64,000 nt of DNA from Agromyces lapidis (GTDB lineage: Bacteria; Actinomycetota; Actinomycetes; Actinomycetales; Microbacteriaceae). Of the stretch, positions 17,598-25,476 are shown one piece after another. The stretch lies in the NCBI RefSeq assembly GCF_009749405.1, contig NZ_WBIQ01000010.1, forward strand, positions 1 through 64,000, written 5' to 3'. The translations under genes were made by a program, and so were the position numbers. The number at the start of each line of letters is the position of its first letter. Within the stretch, counting starts at the first letter, position 1. Below the pieces are notes generated by a model. It did not search any database, was not told where the DNA came from, and worked only from the letters and a program-made list of their open reading frames with translations.

Positions 17598-18470
17598 TCA
17601 GGACCCCGCCCCGGCTGCGGCGAGCGCGGCGACGAGTTCCTCGTAGAGGCCGGGCGCGGCGGCGACGACGAGCTCCTCGCCCTCGGGGCCGCCGCGCGCA
17701 CCGCCCACCAGCGCGCCGGCCTCACGGACGATGAGCGCCCCGGCCGCGTGATCCCACGGGGCGAGTCCGCGCTCGTAGAACGCATCGAGTCGCCCGGCCG
17801 CGAGCGCGCACATCTCGAGCGCCGCCGAGCCGTTGCGCCGCACGTCGCGCACCTGAGGCAGCACCGCGAGCAGCACCTCGGCCTGCTCGCGCCGGCGCTC
17901 GGGCGCGTACCCGAACCCGGTGCCGACGAGTGCGCGCCCGAGCGGTACGCCGGTGTTGACCCGCAACGTCTGCCGCGCCCCGGCCCCGCCGTCCGCGGCC
18001 CCGCTCTCCGCGTCGCCACTGCTCAGCCGCGCTCCCCCGCCGGCGCTCGCCTCGAACACCTCGCCGGTCGACGCGTTCACGACGACCCCCACGAGGGCGC
18101 GCCAGCTCGAGGGCTCGGCCGGCCCCTCGACCACGGCGATGCTCACCGCCCAGCTCGGCAGCCCGTAGAGGAAGTTCACGGTGCCGTCGATCGGATCGAC
18201 GACCCAGGTGAGCCCGCTCGTGCCGATGTGCGCCGTTTCCTCCTCGCCGAGGATGCCGTCGTCGGGCCGGGCGGCGAGGATGCGTTCGCGGATGAGCGCC
18301 TCGGTGTCGCGATCGGTCGCCGTGACGATGTCGGTCGGCGTGGACTTCGTCGCCGCGACCTCGACTCCCTCGCGACGCGCCCCGGCCGCGAACTCCGCGG
18401 CCCGTACGGCGATGTCGCGAGCGAGCGCGAGCAGGTGAACGAGATCGACGGATGCCACGTGCCCGGTCAT
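17598..18470 (-). CDS. Inositol monophosphatase family protein (SuhB-like)
   Basis: A 290-residue Mg-dependent sugar-phosphate phosphatase of the inositol monophosphatase/SuhB family. Metal-binding motifs are GEEE near residue 75, DPIDGTVNF near 92-100 and the C-terminal WDHAAGALIVREAG. Substrates in this family include inositol-1-phosphate, histidinol phosphate and PAP; which applies is not visible. TAGCTT six bases before the ATG and GAGGAC between them allow either a leaderless or a short-leader start. The gene stands alone, downstream of tRNA-Tyr. Confidence 0.9.
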   Translation of the reverse strand: MTGHVASVDLVHLLALARDIAVRAAEFAAGARREGVEVAATKSTPTDIVTATDRDTEALIRERILAARPDDGILGEEETAHIGTSGLTWVVDPIDGTVNFLYGLPSWAVSIAVVEGPAEPSSWRALVGVVVNASTGEVFEASAGGGARLSSGDAESGAADGGAGARQTLRVNTGVPLGRALVGTGFGYAPERRREQAEVLLAVLPQVRDVRRNGSAALEMCALAAGRLDAFYERGLAPWDHAAGALIVREAGALVGGARGGPEGEELVVAAAPGLYEELVAALAAAGAGS

Positions 18471-18543
18471 GTCCTCAAGCTAGCGCGGGCCGTCGATGGA
18501 TGCACCCCGCGCTGCGCACCGACGAGTGAGCCAAGAAACACGA

Positions 18544-18566
18544 AAACCCCGGCGAACCGGGGCTTT
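18544..18566 (-). terminator. Rho-independent terminator of tRNA-Tyr
   Basis: On the minus strand AAAGCCCCGG, loop TTCG and CCGGGGTTTT make a compact GC stem with a UUCG tetraloop and trailing U-run, immediately after the tRNA 3' end. Confidence 0.92.
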
Positions 18567-18569
18567 CAC

Positions 18570-18654
18570 TGGTGGCGAGTGAGGGATTCGAACCCCCGAA
18601 TGCTGAGCAGTCTGATTTACAGTCAGATCCCTTTGGCCGCTTGGGTAACTCGCC
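18570..18654 (-). tRNA. tRNA-Tyr (GTA)
   Basis: An 85-base class II tRNA on the minus strand: acceptor GGCGAGT/ACTCGCC, anticodon loop CTGTAAA giving GTA, a long variable arm, T-arm GGTTCGAATCC and encoded CCA. It is followed at once by a canonical terminator. Confidence 0.96.
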
Positions 18655-18732
18655 GTCGCACCCGACCACGTTCTGCACACAACCGGGGGCCTGACAAGGA
18701 TACCCGTCGAGGCCTCGTGGCGGAAATCGAGC

Positions 18733-20118
18733 TCAGGAGGGGTTCGCCGGGCCCGTCGGAGGCTCCGACGGCGAATCCGACGACGGGCCGCTCGGCGGCG
18801 CTTCCGAAGCGGTCGCCGCGGGTGCACCGCGCCGACGCCGAACCGTCGCGAACACCACGGCGGCGGCTCCGGCGAGCAGCACGCCGGCCGCGATCGCGAC
18901 GAACGGCGCGACGTTCGCCCCCGACTCGGCCAGCTCGCCGGTCGCGGCCGGCGCGGGTGTCGCCGGCGTCTCCGACCCGGGAGATGGCGACGGCGAGGGA
19001 GGCGGCGAAGCCGGCGGCGACGTCGGCGGCACCACGACCGGCTCGACGGCGATCGGCGGCACCTCGACCTCGGCCTGCGAGCCGTCGATGGTCACGGGGT
19101 CGGGCGGTGTGTATCCGGCCGGGGGCACGACGACGAGGGTGTACTCCCCCGCCTGCGGAAGCTCGACGGTGAAGTCGCCGTTCTCGTCGACCGGCACCTG
19201 CAGTTCTTCACCGGTGACGTCGCGCACCGGTTCGCCGTCGGCGTCGTCGACCTCGACGACCGTTCCGGGCGGCGGCGGCGCGCCACCCTCGAGCTCGACC
19301 GTGCCGGTCACCGTGGTCTTCGCGGCGGCGACGGCGAGCCAGAACTGATACGACGGCGAACCGTTGACGGCACCGTAGAGCAGCTCGATGCGGCGCACCG
19401 CGGGGTCGGGCCGGAACCCGAGGTAGGCGCCCGTCGTGTCGGTGAAGTTGCCGACGAGCGTGCCCTCGACGAAGGTGATGCCGAAGTCGACGAGCGTGCC
19501 CGACCCGACCCAGCGCGGGAGGTCGGTGAACGGTCCGGGTCCGGCGCACGTGCTGGGCTTCGGCGACCCGGCCGCGCAGTAGTTGCCGGGCGTCAGGGCA
19601 CCGAGCGCGTCGACCGGCAGTTGCACGCCGGCGTCGTCGAAGGCGGTCACGAACACCCAGTCGGCGTCGATGTCGCCGAGCGCGAAGCCCCAGTCGTCGC
19701 CGCGCGAGGCGCCCAGGTCGACGACGGTGCGCGACGGCGGCGGGTTGTCGACGGCGGGCGGGGTCGGCGCGAGCGCCCCCGTCTTCGGCCGGATCGTGAG
19801 GTACGGCTGCAACCGGCTCGACCCGTACTCGGTGCCGAAGTCGGTCGACGCGTTGAGGAACGCGCTCGCACCCGACGCCTCGGTCAGGGCGATCGAGTCG
19901 CTCGTGACGCTGATCGGCCCCGCGAACCCGGTCGAGGGCGGAAGCATCCCGGTCGCGGTGAACGCGCCCGCCGTGCCGCCGACCGTCCAGTCCGCGTATG
20001 CACCGATCTCGGTCGCCGGATCCACGGCGCTCGCGGGCGCGGCAACGCCGACGAGCACGAGCCCGATGATCCCGATTCCCCCTGCGAGCGACTTCCGCCG
20101 ATTCGACATGTTCGCCAT
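18733..20118 (-). CDS. Cell-wall-anchored surface protein with LAESG sorting signal
   Basis: A 461-residue secreted protein. The signal peptide is about residues 4-33 (GIIGLVLVGVAAPASA). The mature part holds an unrecognised beta-rich domain of about 250 residues, then a carboxypeptidase-regulatory or SpaA-like beta-sandwich (TVTGTVELEGG to EYTLVVVPPAGY), a Pro/Ser-rich spacer, and a C-terminal LAESG, hydrophobic segment and RRRRG tail. LAxTG-type signals are used by class E sortases of actinobacteria; here Ser replaces Thr. No sortase is in the window. An ATG three codons downstream (20109) is an alternative start. The tail after RRRRG, about 33 residues, is long for such a signal. Confidence 0.72.
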   Translation of the reverse strand: MANMSNRRKSLAGGIGIIGLVLVGVAAPASAVDPATEIGAYADWTVGGTAGAFTATGMLPPSTGFAGPISVTSDSIALTEASGASAFLNASTDFGTEYGSSRLQPYLTIRPKTGALAPTPPAVDNPPPSRTVVDLGASRGDDWGFALGDIDADWVFVTAFDDAGVQLPVDALGALTPGNYCAAGSPKPSTCAGPGPFTDLPRWVGSGTLVDFGITFVEGTLVGNFTDTTGAYLGFRPDPAVRRIELLYGAVNGSPSYQFWLAVAAAKTTVTGTVELEGGAPPPPGTVVEVDDADGEPVRDVTGEELQVPVDENGDFTVELPQAGEYTLVVVPPAGYTPPDPVTIDGSQAEVEVPPIAVEPVVVPPTSPPASPPPSPSPSPGSETPATPAPAATGELAESGANVAPFVAIAAGVLLAGAAAVVFATVRRRRGAPAATASEAPPSGPSSDSPSEPPTGPANPS

Positions 20119-20149
20119 GCTTGCACATCTCGCCGCACAAGGGCCAGCC

Positions 20150-20995
20150 TCAGTTCGACGAACGCCACCAGGGCATCTCGGCCGTGTCGTTCTGGTCGCG
20201 TGCACTGTCGGGCTCGGCCGACGAGGCGCCGGCCGCGGCGGCGTTCTGCCGCTGCTCGTGGGTCGAGAGCCAGCCCTGATGCCCCTGCGGCGCAGTCGCC
20301 TGCACCGGCACCGGTTCGGTGCGCGGCTCACGGGCGTCGCCCGCGCCGCGCCCGTCGCGCGAGCGCTGCTCGCGGTCCCACTCCTCGCGGGCGCGGGCGC
20401 GCTCGTCGAGGGCGGCCTGTTCGGCACGCGCCCGCTCGGCGCGCTCGCGCGAGATGCGCGCCGGCTCGGAACGACGCTCTTCAGCGGAGGGCCGCGGACC
20501 CCCGCGCAGGCCGGCGCGCTGGATGACCCGCTGGATCGTGAGCCCGCGCTGGTTCGGCGAGGCGACGTAGCGGATCTCGCGGAGGCCCTGGTCCTGCGCG
20601 GCCGACTCGAAGATGAAGTGGCCGTAGTTGAAGATGCGGCCGATGAGCGGCTTGTGCACCGAGATGTCGAGGATTCGGGCGATCGGCATCGTCGCGATGC
20701 GCTGCGAGAGGATGCCGTGCACGCGGAACACCCGCATGTTGGTGATGACGAAGCGGTCCATGCGTCGCTGCAGGATGCGCCAGCCGCCGTGCAGCACGAG
20801 GAAGAGCGACAGGAAGAACGGCACCCAGTACAGCTGGGAGGGCAGCCAGGCGAGCAGGAACAGCACGGGCACCGCCGCCGCCATCTCGAGCGCGGCGAAC
20901 ACGTTCGACGCCCAGTGCTTGTGCACCTCGTCGATGACCACTTCACCGTCGTCGGCGATGAGGTGCCGCTCGATGTGCGGATCGAACAGGCTCAC
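20150..20995 (-). CDS. PH-domain membrane protein
   Basis: A 281-residue membrane protein. Two adjacent spans (about residues 32-75) are followed by a bacterial PH domain (FVITNMRVFRVHGILSQRIATMPI, with FIFESAAQDQGLREIRYV). The C-terminal 110 residues are charged and low complexity (many R/E/A), probably disordered. Function is unknown. GTG at 20995 was chosen because CGGAG lies seven bases upstream and VSLFDPHIERHL is a typical start for this family. It lies 13 bases after a small membrane protein gene, so the two are probably co-transcribed. Confidence 0.82.
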   Translation of the reverse strand: MSLFDPHIERHLIADDGEVVIDEVHKHWASNVFAALEMAAAVPVLFLLAWLPSQLYWVPFFLSLFLVLHGGWRILQRRMDRFVITNMRVFRVHGILSQRIATMPIARILDISVHKPLIGRIFNYGHFIFESAAQDQGLREIRYVASPNQRGLTIQRVIQRAGLRGGPRPSAEERRSEPARISRERAERARAEQAALDERARAREEWDREQRSRDGRGAGDAREPRTEPVPVQATAPQGHQGWLSTHEQRQNAAAAGASSAEPDSARDQNDTAEMPWWRSSN

Positions 20996-21008
20996 GGCGC
21001 GCTCCGGG

Positions 21009-21173
21009 CTATGACGAGAGCGAGGTGAAGAACGTGACGACGGATCCCGCGGCGTTGAACACTGCGTCGACCGCACCCTGCACGGCGTTGGCGGCGTCTT
21101 CGGGGCGGGTGATCAGGTAGAACGCGGCGAAGACCACGACGAGGCCCAGGACGATGCGCTTGACCCACTTCAC
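21009..21173 (-). CDS. Small single-span membrane protein
   Basis: A 54-residue protein starting VKWVKRIVLGLVVVFAAFYLITRPEDAA: one membrane span, then an amphipathic helix and a hydrophobic end (GSVVTFFTSLSS). The GTG is preceded by AAGGGAA at about nine bases, which decides this start over longer frames. It lies just upstream of the PH-domain protein in the same direction. I know of no function; small proteins of this look are common beside PH-domain genes in related genomes, from memory. Confidence 0.7.
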   Translation of the reverse strand: MKWVKRIVLGLVVVFAAFYLITRPEDAANAVQGAVDAVFNAAGSVVTFFTSLSS

Positions 21174-21302
21174 GGCAGTGGTTCCCTTCGAGTGATGGAT
21201 GGGCATGCCGACCACCCCTCGGGCAGACCCTGACCAAGGCATTCTTGCCTGAACCCGCCGGTCGTTCAACGCGCCGCGCCGCGCACGGACGGGTGCGAAC
21301 GG

Positions 21303-21322
21303 TAGGATTCCAACCGGTTACG
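21303..21322 (+). promoter_or_regulatory. lacI-type gene -10 box and palindromic site
   Basis: TAGGAT (21303-21308) is a likely -10, and the palindrome AACCGGTT (21312-21319) lies over the predicted start, 15 bases before the ATG. The CG-centred palindrome is typical of LacI-family autoregulation. It differs from the TGCAAGCG maltose operators, so it does not by itself link this regulator to the mal genes. Confidence 0.5.
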
Positions 21323-21336
21323 CGGAATGAGGGACC

Positions 21337-22356
21337 ATGGCCGGCATCGAAGAGGTCGCGAAGCTCGCGGGGGTCTCCACCGCGACGGTGTCGCGCGCGC
21401 TCAGCGGCCGCGGCCACGTCTCGCCCGGTTCGAAGGCGAAGGTGCAGGATGCCGCGGCCCGCCTCGGCTACGTCGTCTCCTCGAACGCCTCCTCCCTGGC
21501 ATCCGGGCGCACCCGCAACATCGGCGTCGTCGTGCCGTTCCTCAACCGCTGGTTCTTCTCCTCGGTGCTCGAGGGCGCCCAGCAGGCGCTGCTGCGCCGC
21601 GGCTACGACCTCACCCTCTACAACCTCTCGGGCGACGGCCAAGAGCGCTCGAGCGTGTTCGAGCACTTCCTGCTGCGCCAGCGCGTCGACGCGGTCATCG
21701 CCGTCTCGCTCGAACTCACCGAGCACGAGGTCGCCCGGCTCCACGAGCTCGGCAAGCCGCTCGTCGGCGTCGGCGGCCCGATCCCCGGGGTGCGCACCCT
21801 CACGATCGACGACGTCGCCGTGGCGCGGCTCGCCACCGAGCACCTCATCGGCCTCGGGCACCGGCGCATCGCCCACATCGGCGGCGACCTCGAGTTCGAC
21901 GTCGACTTCCACCTGCCGACGAACCGTCGCCTCGGCTACGAGGGCGCCCTCCGTGACGCCGGCATCGAACCCGACCCGCGCCTCTTCGCCCCGGCCGACT
22001 TCACGATCCGCGGCGGCTACCACGCGACGAAGCAGCTGCTCGGGGCGCCCCACGACCGACCGACGGCGATCTTCGCCGCCTCCGACGAGATGGCGATCGG
22101 CTCGATCCTCGCCGCCCGCGACCTCGGCCTGGTCGTGCCGCGCGACGTGTCGATCGTCGGCATCGACGACCACGACCTCTCGGACTTCTTCGGCCTCACG
22201 ACCGTCGCCCAGTTCCCCCGGCTGCAGGGCGAGCAGGCCGTCGACATCCTCATGGAGGCGCTCGAGCCCCCCGCAGACGCGGCGTCCGCGCCCGCAGCGA
22301 CGCAGCTGCCGCACGAGCTCCGCGTGCGCTCGTCGACGGCCCGTCCGCCCGAGTAG
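21337..22356 (+). CDS. LacI-family transcriptional regulator
   Basis: A 339-residue repressor: N-terminal LacI helix-turn-helix (IEEVAKLAGVSTATVSRALSG, residues 4-24), hinge, then a sugar-binding domain (NIGVVVPFLNRWFFSSVLEGA onward; FAASDEMAIGSILAARDLG). The effector is likely a sugar. AGGGA lies just before the ATG. It is divergent from the small membrane protein gene and has no sugar genes next to it. It is the only LacI-type gene in the window and so a candidate regulator of the three TGCAAGCG promoters, but this is a guess. Confidence 0.92.
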   Translation: MAGIEEVAKLAGVSTATVSRALSGRGHVSPGSKAKVQDAAARLGYVVSSNASSLASGRTRNIGVVVPFLNRWFFSSVLEGAQQALLRRGYDLTLYNLSGDGQERSSVFEHFLLRQRVDAVIAVSLELTEHEVARLHELGKPLVGVGGPIPGVRTLTIDDVAVARLATEHLIGLGHRRIAHIGGDLEFDVDFHLPTNRRLGYEGALRDAGIEPDPRLFAPADFTIRGGYHATKQLLGAPHDRPTAIFAASDEMAIGSILAARDLGLVVPRDVSIVGIDDHDLSDFFGLTTVAQFPRLQGEQAVDILMEALEPPADAASAPAATQLPHELRVRSSTARPPE

Positions 22357-22415
22357 CGGCATGGATGCCACGGCGCGCGCCCCGTGGCATCCGTTCGTGT
22401 GATTTCGGGGCTCGG

Positions 22416-22421
22416 TAGACT
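22416..22421 (+). promoter_or_regulatory. Leaderless promoter of yajQ
   Basis: TAGACT ends seven bases before the ATG at 22429, placing the transcription start at the start codon. No ribosome site is present. Confidence 0.6.
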
Positions 22422-22428
22422 GACCCTC

Positions 22429-22917
22429 ATGGCAGATTCAACGTTCGACATCGTGAGCAAGGTCGACCACATGGAGGCCGAGAACGCCGTCAACCAGGCG
22501 CGCAAGGAGGTCGAGCAGCGCTACGACTTCAAGAACGTCGGCGCGTCGGTCGAGTGGAGCGGCGAGAAGATCCTCTTGAAGGCGCAGACCGACGAGCGGG
22601 TGAAGGCCGTGCTCGAGGTCGTCGAGTCGAAGTTCATCAAGCGCGGCATCACGCTGCGGGCGCTCGACTCGGGCGAGCCGTATGCGTCGGGCAAGGAGTT
22701 CCGCATCGAGATCGCGCTGAAGAACGGCATCGACAGCGAGAACGCGAAGAAGATCTCGAAGATCATCCGCGACGAGGCGCCGAAGAGCGTGAAGAGCCAG
22801 ATCCAGGGCGACGAGCTGCGCGTCTCGTCGAAGAGCCGCGACGACCTGCAGGCGACCATGGCGCTGCTCAAGGGCAAAGACCTCGACGTCGCGCTGCAGT
22901 TCACGAACTTCCGCTGA
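22429..22917 (+). CDS. YajQ family nucleotide-binding protein (UPF0234)
   Basis: A 162-residue protein matching the YajQ family along its length (MADSTFDIVSKVD, then EQRYDFKNVGASVEW and SQIQGDELRVSSKSRDDLQ). YajQ has two ferredoxin-like domains and binds nucleotides; in Xanthomonas a homologue is a c-di-GMP effector. Its role in actinobacteria is not established. The ATG at 22429 fits both the family start and the leaderless promoter. A palindromic repeat follows the stop. Confidence 0.95.
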   Translation: MADSTFDIVSKVDHMEAENAVNQARKEVEQRYDFKNVGASVEWSGEKILLKAQTDERVKAVLEVVESKFIKRGITLRALDSGEPYASGKEFRIEIALKNGIDSENAKKISKIIRDEAPKSVKSQIQGDELRVSSKSRDDLQATMALLKGKDLDVALQFTNFR

Positions 22918-22937
22918 GCGGGCGGTCGGTCGCGCCA

Positions 22938-23001
22938 CTGAGGTGACTTCGACGCCGTGAGGCGCCGTCGAACTCGCCTCACGGCGCCGAACCCACCTCA
23001 G
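22938..23001. repeat. 64-bp palindromic repeat, family B, copy 1
   Basis: A 26-base arm (22938-22963, starting CTGAGGTG) pairs with 22976-23001 with three mismatches around a 12-base loop. The core matches copies at 24268 and 39838 (GAGGT, GGTTCG, CGCC, GTTCGA in the same order). It lies between yajQ and the convergent AbiEi-like gene and contains the last codons and stop of that gene. Confidence 0.8.
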
Positions 23002-24193
23002 GCGTGATGGCCTGCCGGGCGCGAAGCGCCGGTGCGTCCGGCGGGCCGATGAGCGCGCGGCGGGGTCGGGTGCGTGGCACACCCATCGCCGCGAGACGGC
23101 GCTCGACCGGGTGCTTGCGCGCAAGCTCGCCCCAGTCCCATCGGTCCATCGCGCGGACCCGACGACGCAGCGCGTTCTCGCGGTCCTTCTCCCTGACGAC
23201 TCGTCGCGCGGCCGACTCGGCGGCGGTCCGTTGCACCCATGTGCCGGCACCGCGCACGCCTGCACCGCCTGCGCCCGCACCGCCCGCGCCCGCAACCGGG
23301 CCGTTCGCGCCACTCGCCAGGTCACGGGATGCCGCGGAGTTCGATCCGCCGGCACTCGAGAGGTACTTGCCGCGACCGTCGGCCTCACCGATCGCCCGCA
23401 CCGAGGGCCACCAGAAATCCACCTCGGCGATCGTCCCGAGCTCCTCGAGCCGGAAGCTCTGCTGCAACACGGGCGGCTCGAAGCCGAACTCCTCGATGAC
23501 CAGCCGACTCGCCGTCTCGAACGGCGTCTCTGCGCGGCTCGTCGCACGTTCGAGCACTGCCTCGGTTCGTCGGCTGCCCGGGTAGGGCAGCAGGCGCTCG
23601 TGCTCGGCACGCAGCCGCTCGATCGTCGTACGCGGCCCGCGGCCCGATCGGCGCGGCACCCAGAGCGCGGCGTCGACGGCGACGAGCGCGGCCGCGAGCG
23701 TGCCGACCCGGCACACCTGGATCAGCGTGAACTCCAACGACGTCGTCACGCAGTCGCCCACCCTCACGAGGGCCGGCGGGCGCGGCGCGCCGACCGCCAC
23801 GACTCCCGCGCGGCGATGCCCGGTCGGCCCGGACGAGAGCACCGAGACCTCATGCGGCCACGCCCCGTAGCTCGGCAGCTCGAAGAGCGCGAGCGCCGAG
23901 AAGCCGGTGAACATGGGCGCCCGCATCGTCTCGGCCGCCGCACGCACGAGTCGGAGGTGGCGCAGCTCGTCGCGTTGCCAGGCGGGAACCGACTCGGCCG
24001 GCACGTCGGCGTAGAAGCCCCGCCGCACCCGCTGGAGGCGGCCGGCCGCAACCTCTGCCGCCAGGTGCTTCTGCATGGTGGCATCGCGCACGTCGGCGAA
24101 TCGAATGAGTCCCGAAGGCAGGCGAGGCAGCTCCACCGGCCCAGCCTCGCGCCACCGGCACGAGCCGGAGACCTCGCCGCCCACTCTGTGCAT
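22979..24193 (-). CDS. AbiEi-like / endonuclease-like protein of unknown function
   Basis: A protein of up to 404 residues. The N-terminal part (RFADVRDATMQKHLAAEVAA, GRLQRVRRGFYADVP) looks like the winged helix of AbiEi-type proteins. A central region (AEVDFWWPSVRAIGEADGRGKY) has the spaced acidic residues and lysine expected of a restriction-endonuclease-like fold. A Gly/Ala-rich linker of about 35 residues follows, then a basic helix and tail. I do not recognise a specific function. The start is uncertain (ATG 24193, or a GTG near 24136). It is bracketed by palindromic repeats, and its final codons EVGSAP and stop come from the downstream repeat. Confidence 0.65.
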   Translation of the reverse strand: MHRVGGEVSGSCRWREAGPVELPRLPSGLIRFADVRDATMQKHLAAEVAAGRLQRVRRGFYADVPAESVPAWQRDELRHLRLVRAAAETMRAPMFTGFSALALFELPSYGAWPHEVSVLSSGPTGHRRAGVVAVGAPRPPALVRVGDCVTTSLEFTLIQVCRVGTLAAALVAVDAALWVPRRSGRGPRTTIERLRAEHERLLPYPGSRRTEAVLERATSRAETPFETASRLVIEEFGFEPPVLQQSFRLEELGTIAEVDFWWPSVRAIGEADGRGKYLSSAGGSNSAASRDLASGANGPVAGAGGAGAGGAGVRGAGTWVQRTAAESAARRVVREKDRENALRRRVRAMDRWDWGELARKHPVERRLAAMGVPRTRPRRALIGPPDAPALRARQAITPEVGSAP

Positions 24194-24267
24194 CGATGCG
24201 CGGCGCCCTCCCCTGTGCAGGAGGCGTCGCCGCGCACGCGGAGAGCCGCGCCCGGAGAGGCGCCCCC

Positions 24268-24325
24268 GAGTGAGGTTCGCCGCCGAGACAGGTTCGAACC
24301 ATGCTCACCGCGCGGCACTTCACTC
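24268..24325. repeat. Palindromic repeat, family B, copy 2
   Basis: GAGTGAGGTTCGCCGC at 24268-24283 pairs imperfectly with GCGGCACTTCACTC at 24312-24325; in the loop is the perfect palindrome GGTTCGAACC (24291-24300). The left half matches copy 3 at 39839 over about 34 bases. It occupies the spacer between the AbiEi-like gene start and the downstream hydrolase stop. Confidence 0.75.
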
Positions 24326-24365
24326 ACACGGGCGCGGGGACGGGGCACGGGCGGACGCGGGGCGG

Positions 24366-25394
24366 TCAGCGCCCGGGGCCGTAGCCCCGCAGCCAGCGGG
24401 TGATGTCGGCGTAGGCCTCGGCTCGCGCCGGCTCGCGCGACAGGAACACGTCGTGCATGGCGCCGTCGATGCGGGCCACCGTCACCGAGGACCCGAGCTT
24501 CAGCGCCCGCTGGGCGATCTCGTCGACGACGAGCACGCTGTCGGTCGAGCGCATCGCGTCGTCCCACCGGGCGAGGATCGTCGACCGCGCTGACAGCAGG
24601 GTGAGCACCGGCGCCCCGACGTCGACGCCGGACTCGATCGTCGCGTGCCCCGCGAGGATCGCCATGAGCCAAGCCGGCGACGTCGCGAACCCGCGGTCGG
24701 GCCGCCACTCGTGGTCGTACTCCCACTCGCCGCCCTGCTCGCGGGAGACGGCGCGCGTGTAGAAGCCGAGGTCGACGTTCGGCAGCGGAGCGAGCGGATG
24801 CACTCGGGCCCCGAGCTCCATCATCGGTGCGAGCGCCTGCCGGCCGACCTTGCTCAGCTGGAACTCGAGCCACGGACTGTTCAGCACGAGCGCCGCCGCC
24901 CGTCCCGGGTTGCGCGCAGCCCAGAGCGAGAGCGTGAGCCCTCCGGTCGAGTGCCCGAGCAGGATCAGCGGGCGGCCGGCGGCCGGGCCCGTGGCATCCG
25001 GTTGCCCCATCGCGGCGAGCGCAGCCGCGATGTCGGCGTCGTAGGTGGCGAGGTCGGCGACGAATCCGGGCGTCTGGCCGGGGCGCAGGCTGCGCCCGTA
25101 CTTGCGCAGGTCGAGCGCGTAGAAGCGGGCGCCGAGGCCGGCCCAGAACTCGGCGAGTTCGCGGTTGAAGAAGTAATCGCTCCAACCGTGCACGTAGAGC
25201 ACATCGGCACCGGATGCCGCGCCGCGCGTGATCCGCGGGCGCCATCTCGGGCGGTACCGCACCAAGGTGGCGACGACCTCGCCCTCGTCGTCGTGGCCGA
25301 GCGGGAGCGTGAGCTGCTCGAAGCGTTCTCCGAGGGGGTCGGGGCGCCAGGTTGGGGGGTCGGCAGTGGCGGGCTCGTCGACGGAATCGGTCAC
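24366..25394 (-). CDS. Alpha/beta hydrolase (monoacylglycerol-lipase/S33-like)
   Basis: A 342-residue serine hydrolase. The nucleophile elbow is GHSTGG near residue 146, the oxyanion region VLYVHGWSDYF near 66-77, and the likely catalytic histidine is in IDGAMHDVFL near 317. The pattern fits the lysophospholipase/monoacylglycerol lipase clan; the substrate is unknown. There is no signal peptide. GTG at 25394 has a strong GGGAGGGGA ribosome site. The gene is monocistronic, and its first codons carry the last GGATGCC before the long gap that covers the Tad cluster. Confidence 0.85.
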   Translation of the reverse strand: MTDSVDEPATADPPTWRPDPLGERFEQLTLPLGHDDEGEVVATLVRYRPRWRPRITRGAASGADVLYVHGWSDYFFNRELAEFWAGLGARFYALDLRKYGRSLRPGQTPGFVADLATYDADIAAALAAMGQPDATGPAAGRPLILLGHSTGGLTLSLWAARNPGRAAALVLNSPWLEFQLSKVGRQALAPMMELGARVHPLAPLPNVDLGFYTRAVSREQGGEWEYDHEWRPDRGFATSPAWLMAILAGHATIESGVDVGAPVLTLLSARSTILARWDDAMRSTDSVLVVDEIAQRALKLGSSVTVARIDGAMHDVFLSREPARAEAYADITRWLRGYGPGR

Positions 25395-25476
25395 GGCTCC
25401 CCTCCCCTGCGCTGTGGGGTCAGCCTACCGAGGCGCATCCAGCGATCGAACGCGCTCCCCCCGCACACCGCCCGGC

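Noticed and set aside
20996..21076. Longer N-terminus for the PH-domain protein
   Set aside because: It would overlap the small membrane protein gene and is Arg/Ser-rich; GTG at 20995 has a good ribosome site.
22438..23610. A minus-strand frame overlapping yajQ and the AbiEi-like gene
   Set aside because: It runs antisense to yajQ and out of frame with the AbiEi-like gene; the composition is that of a shadow frame.
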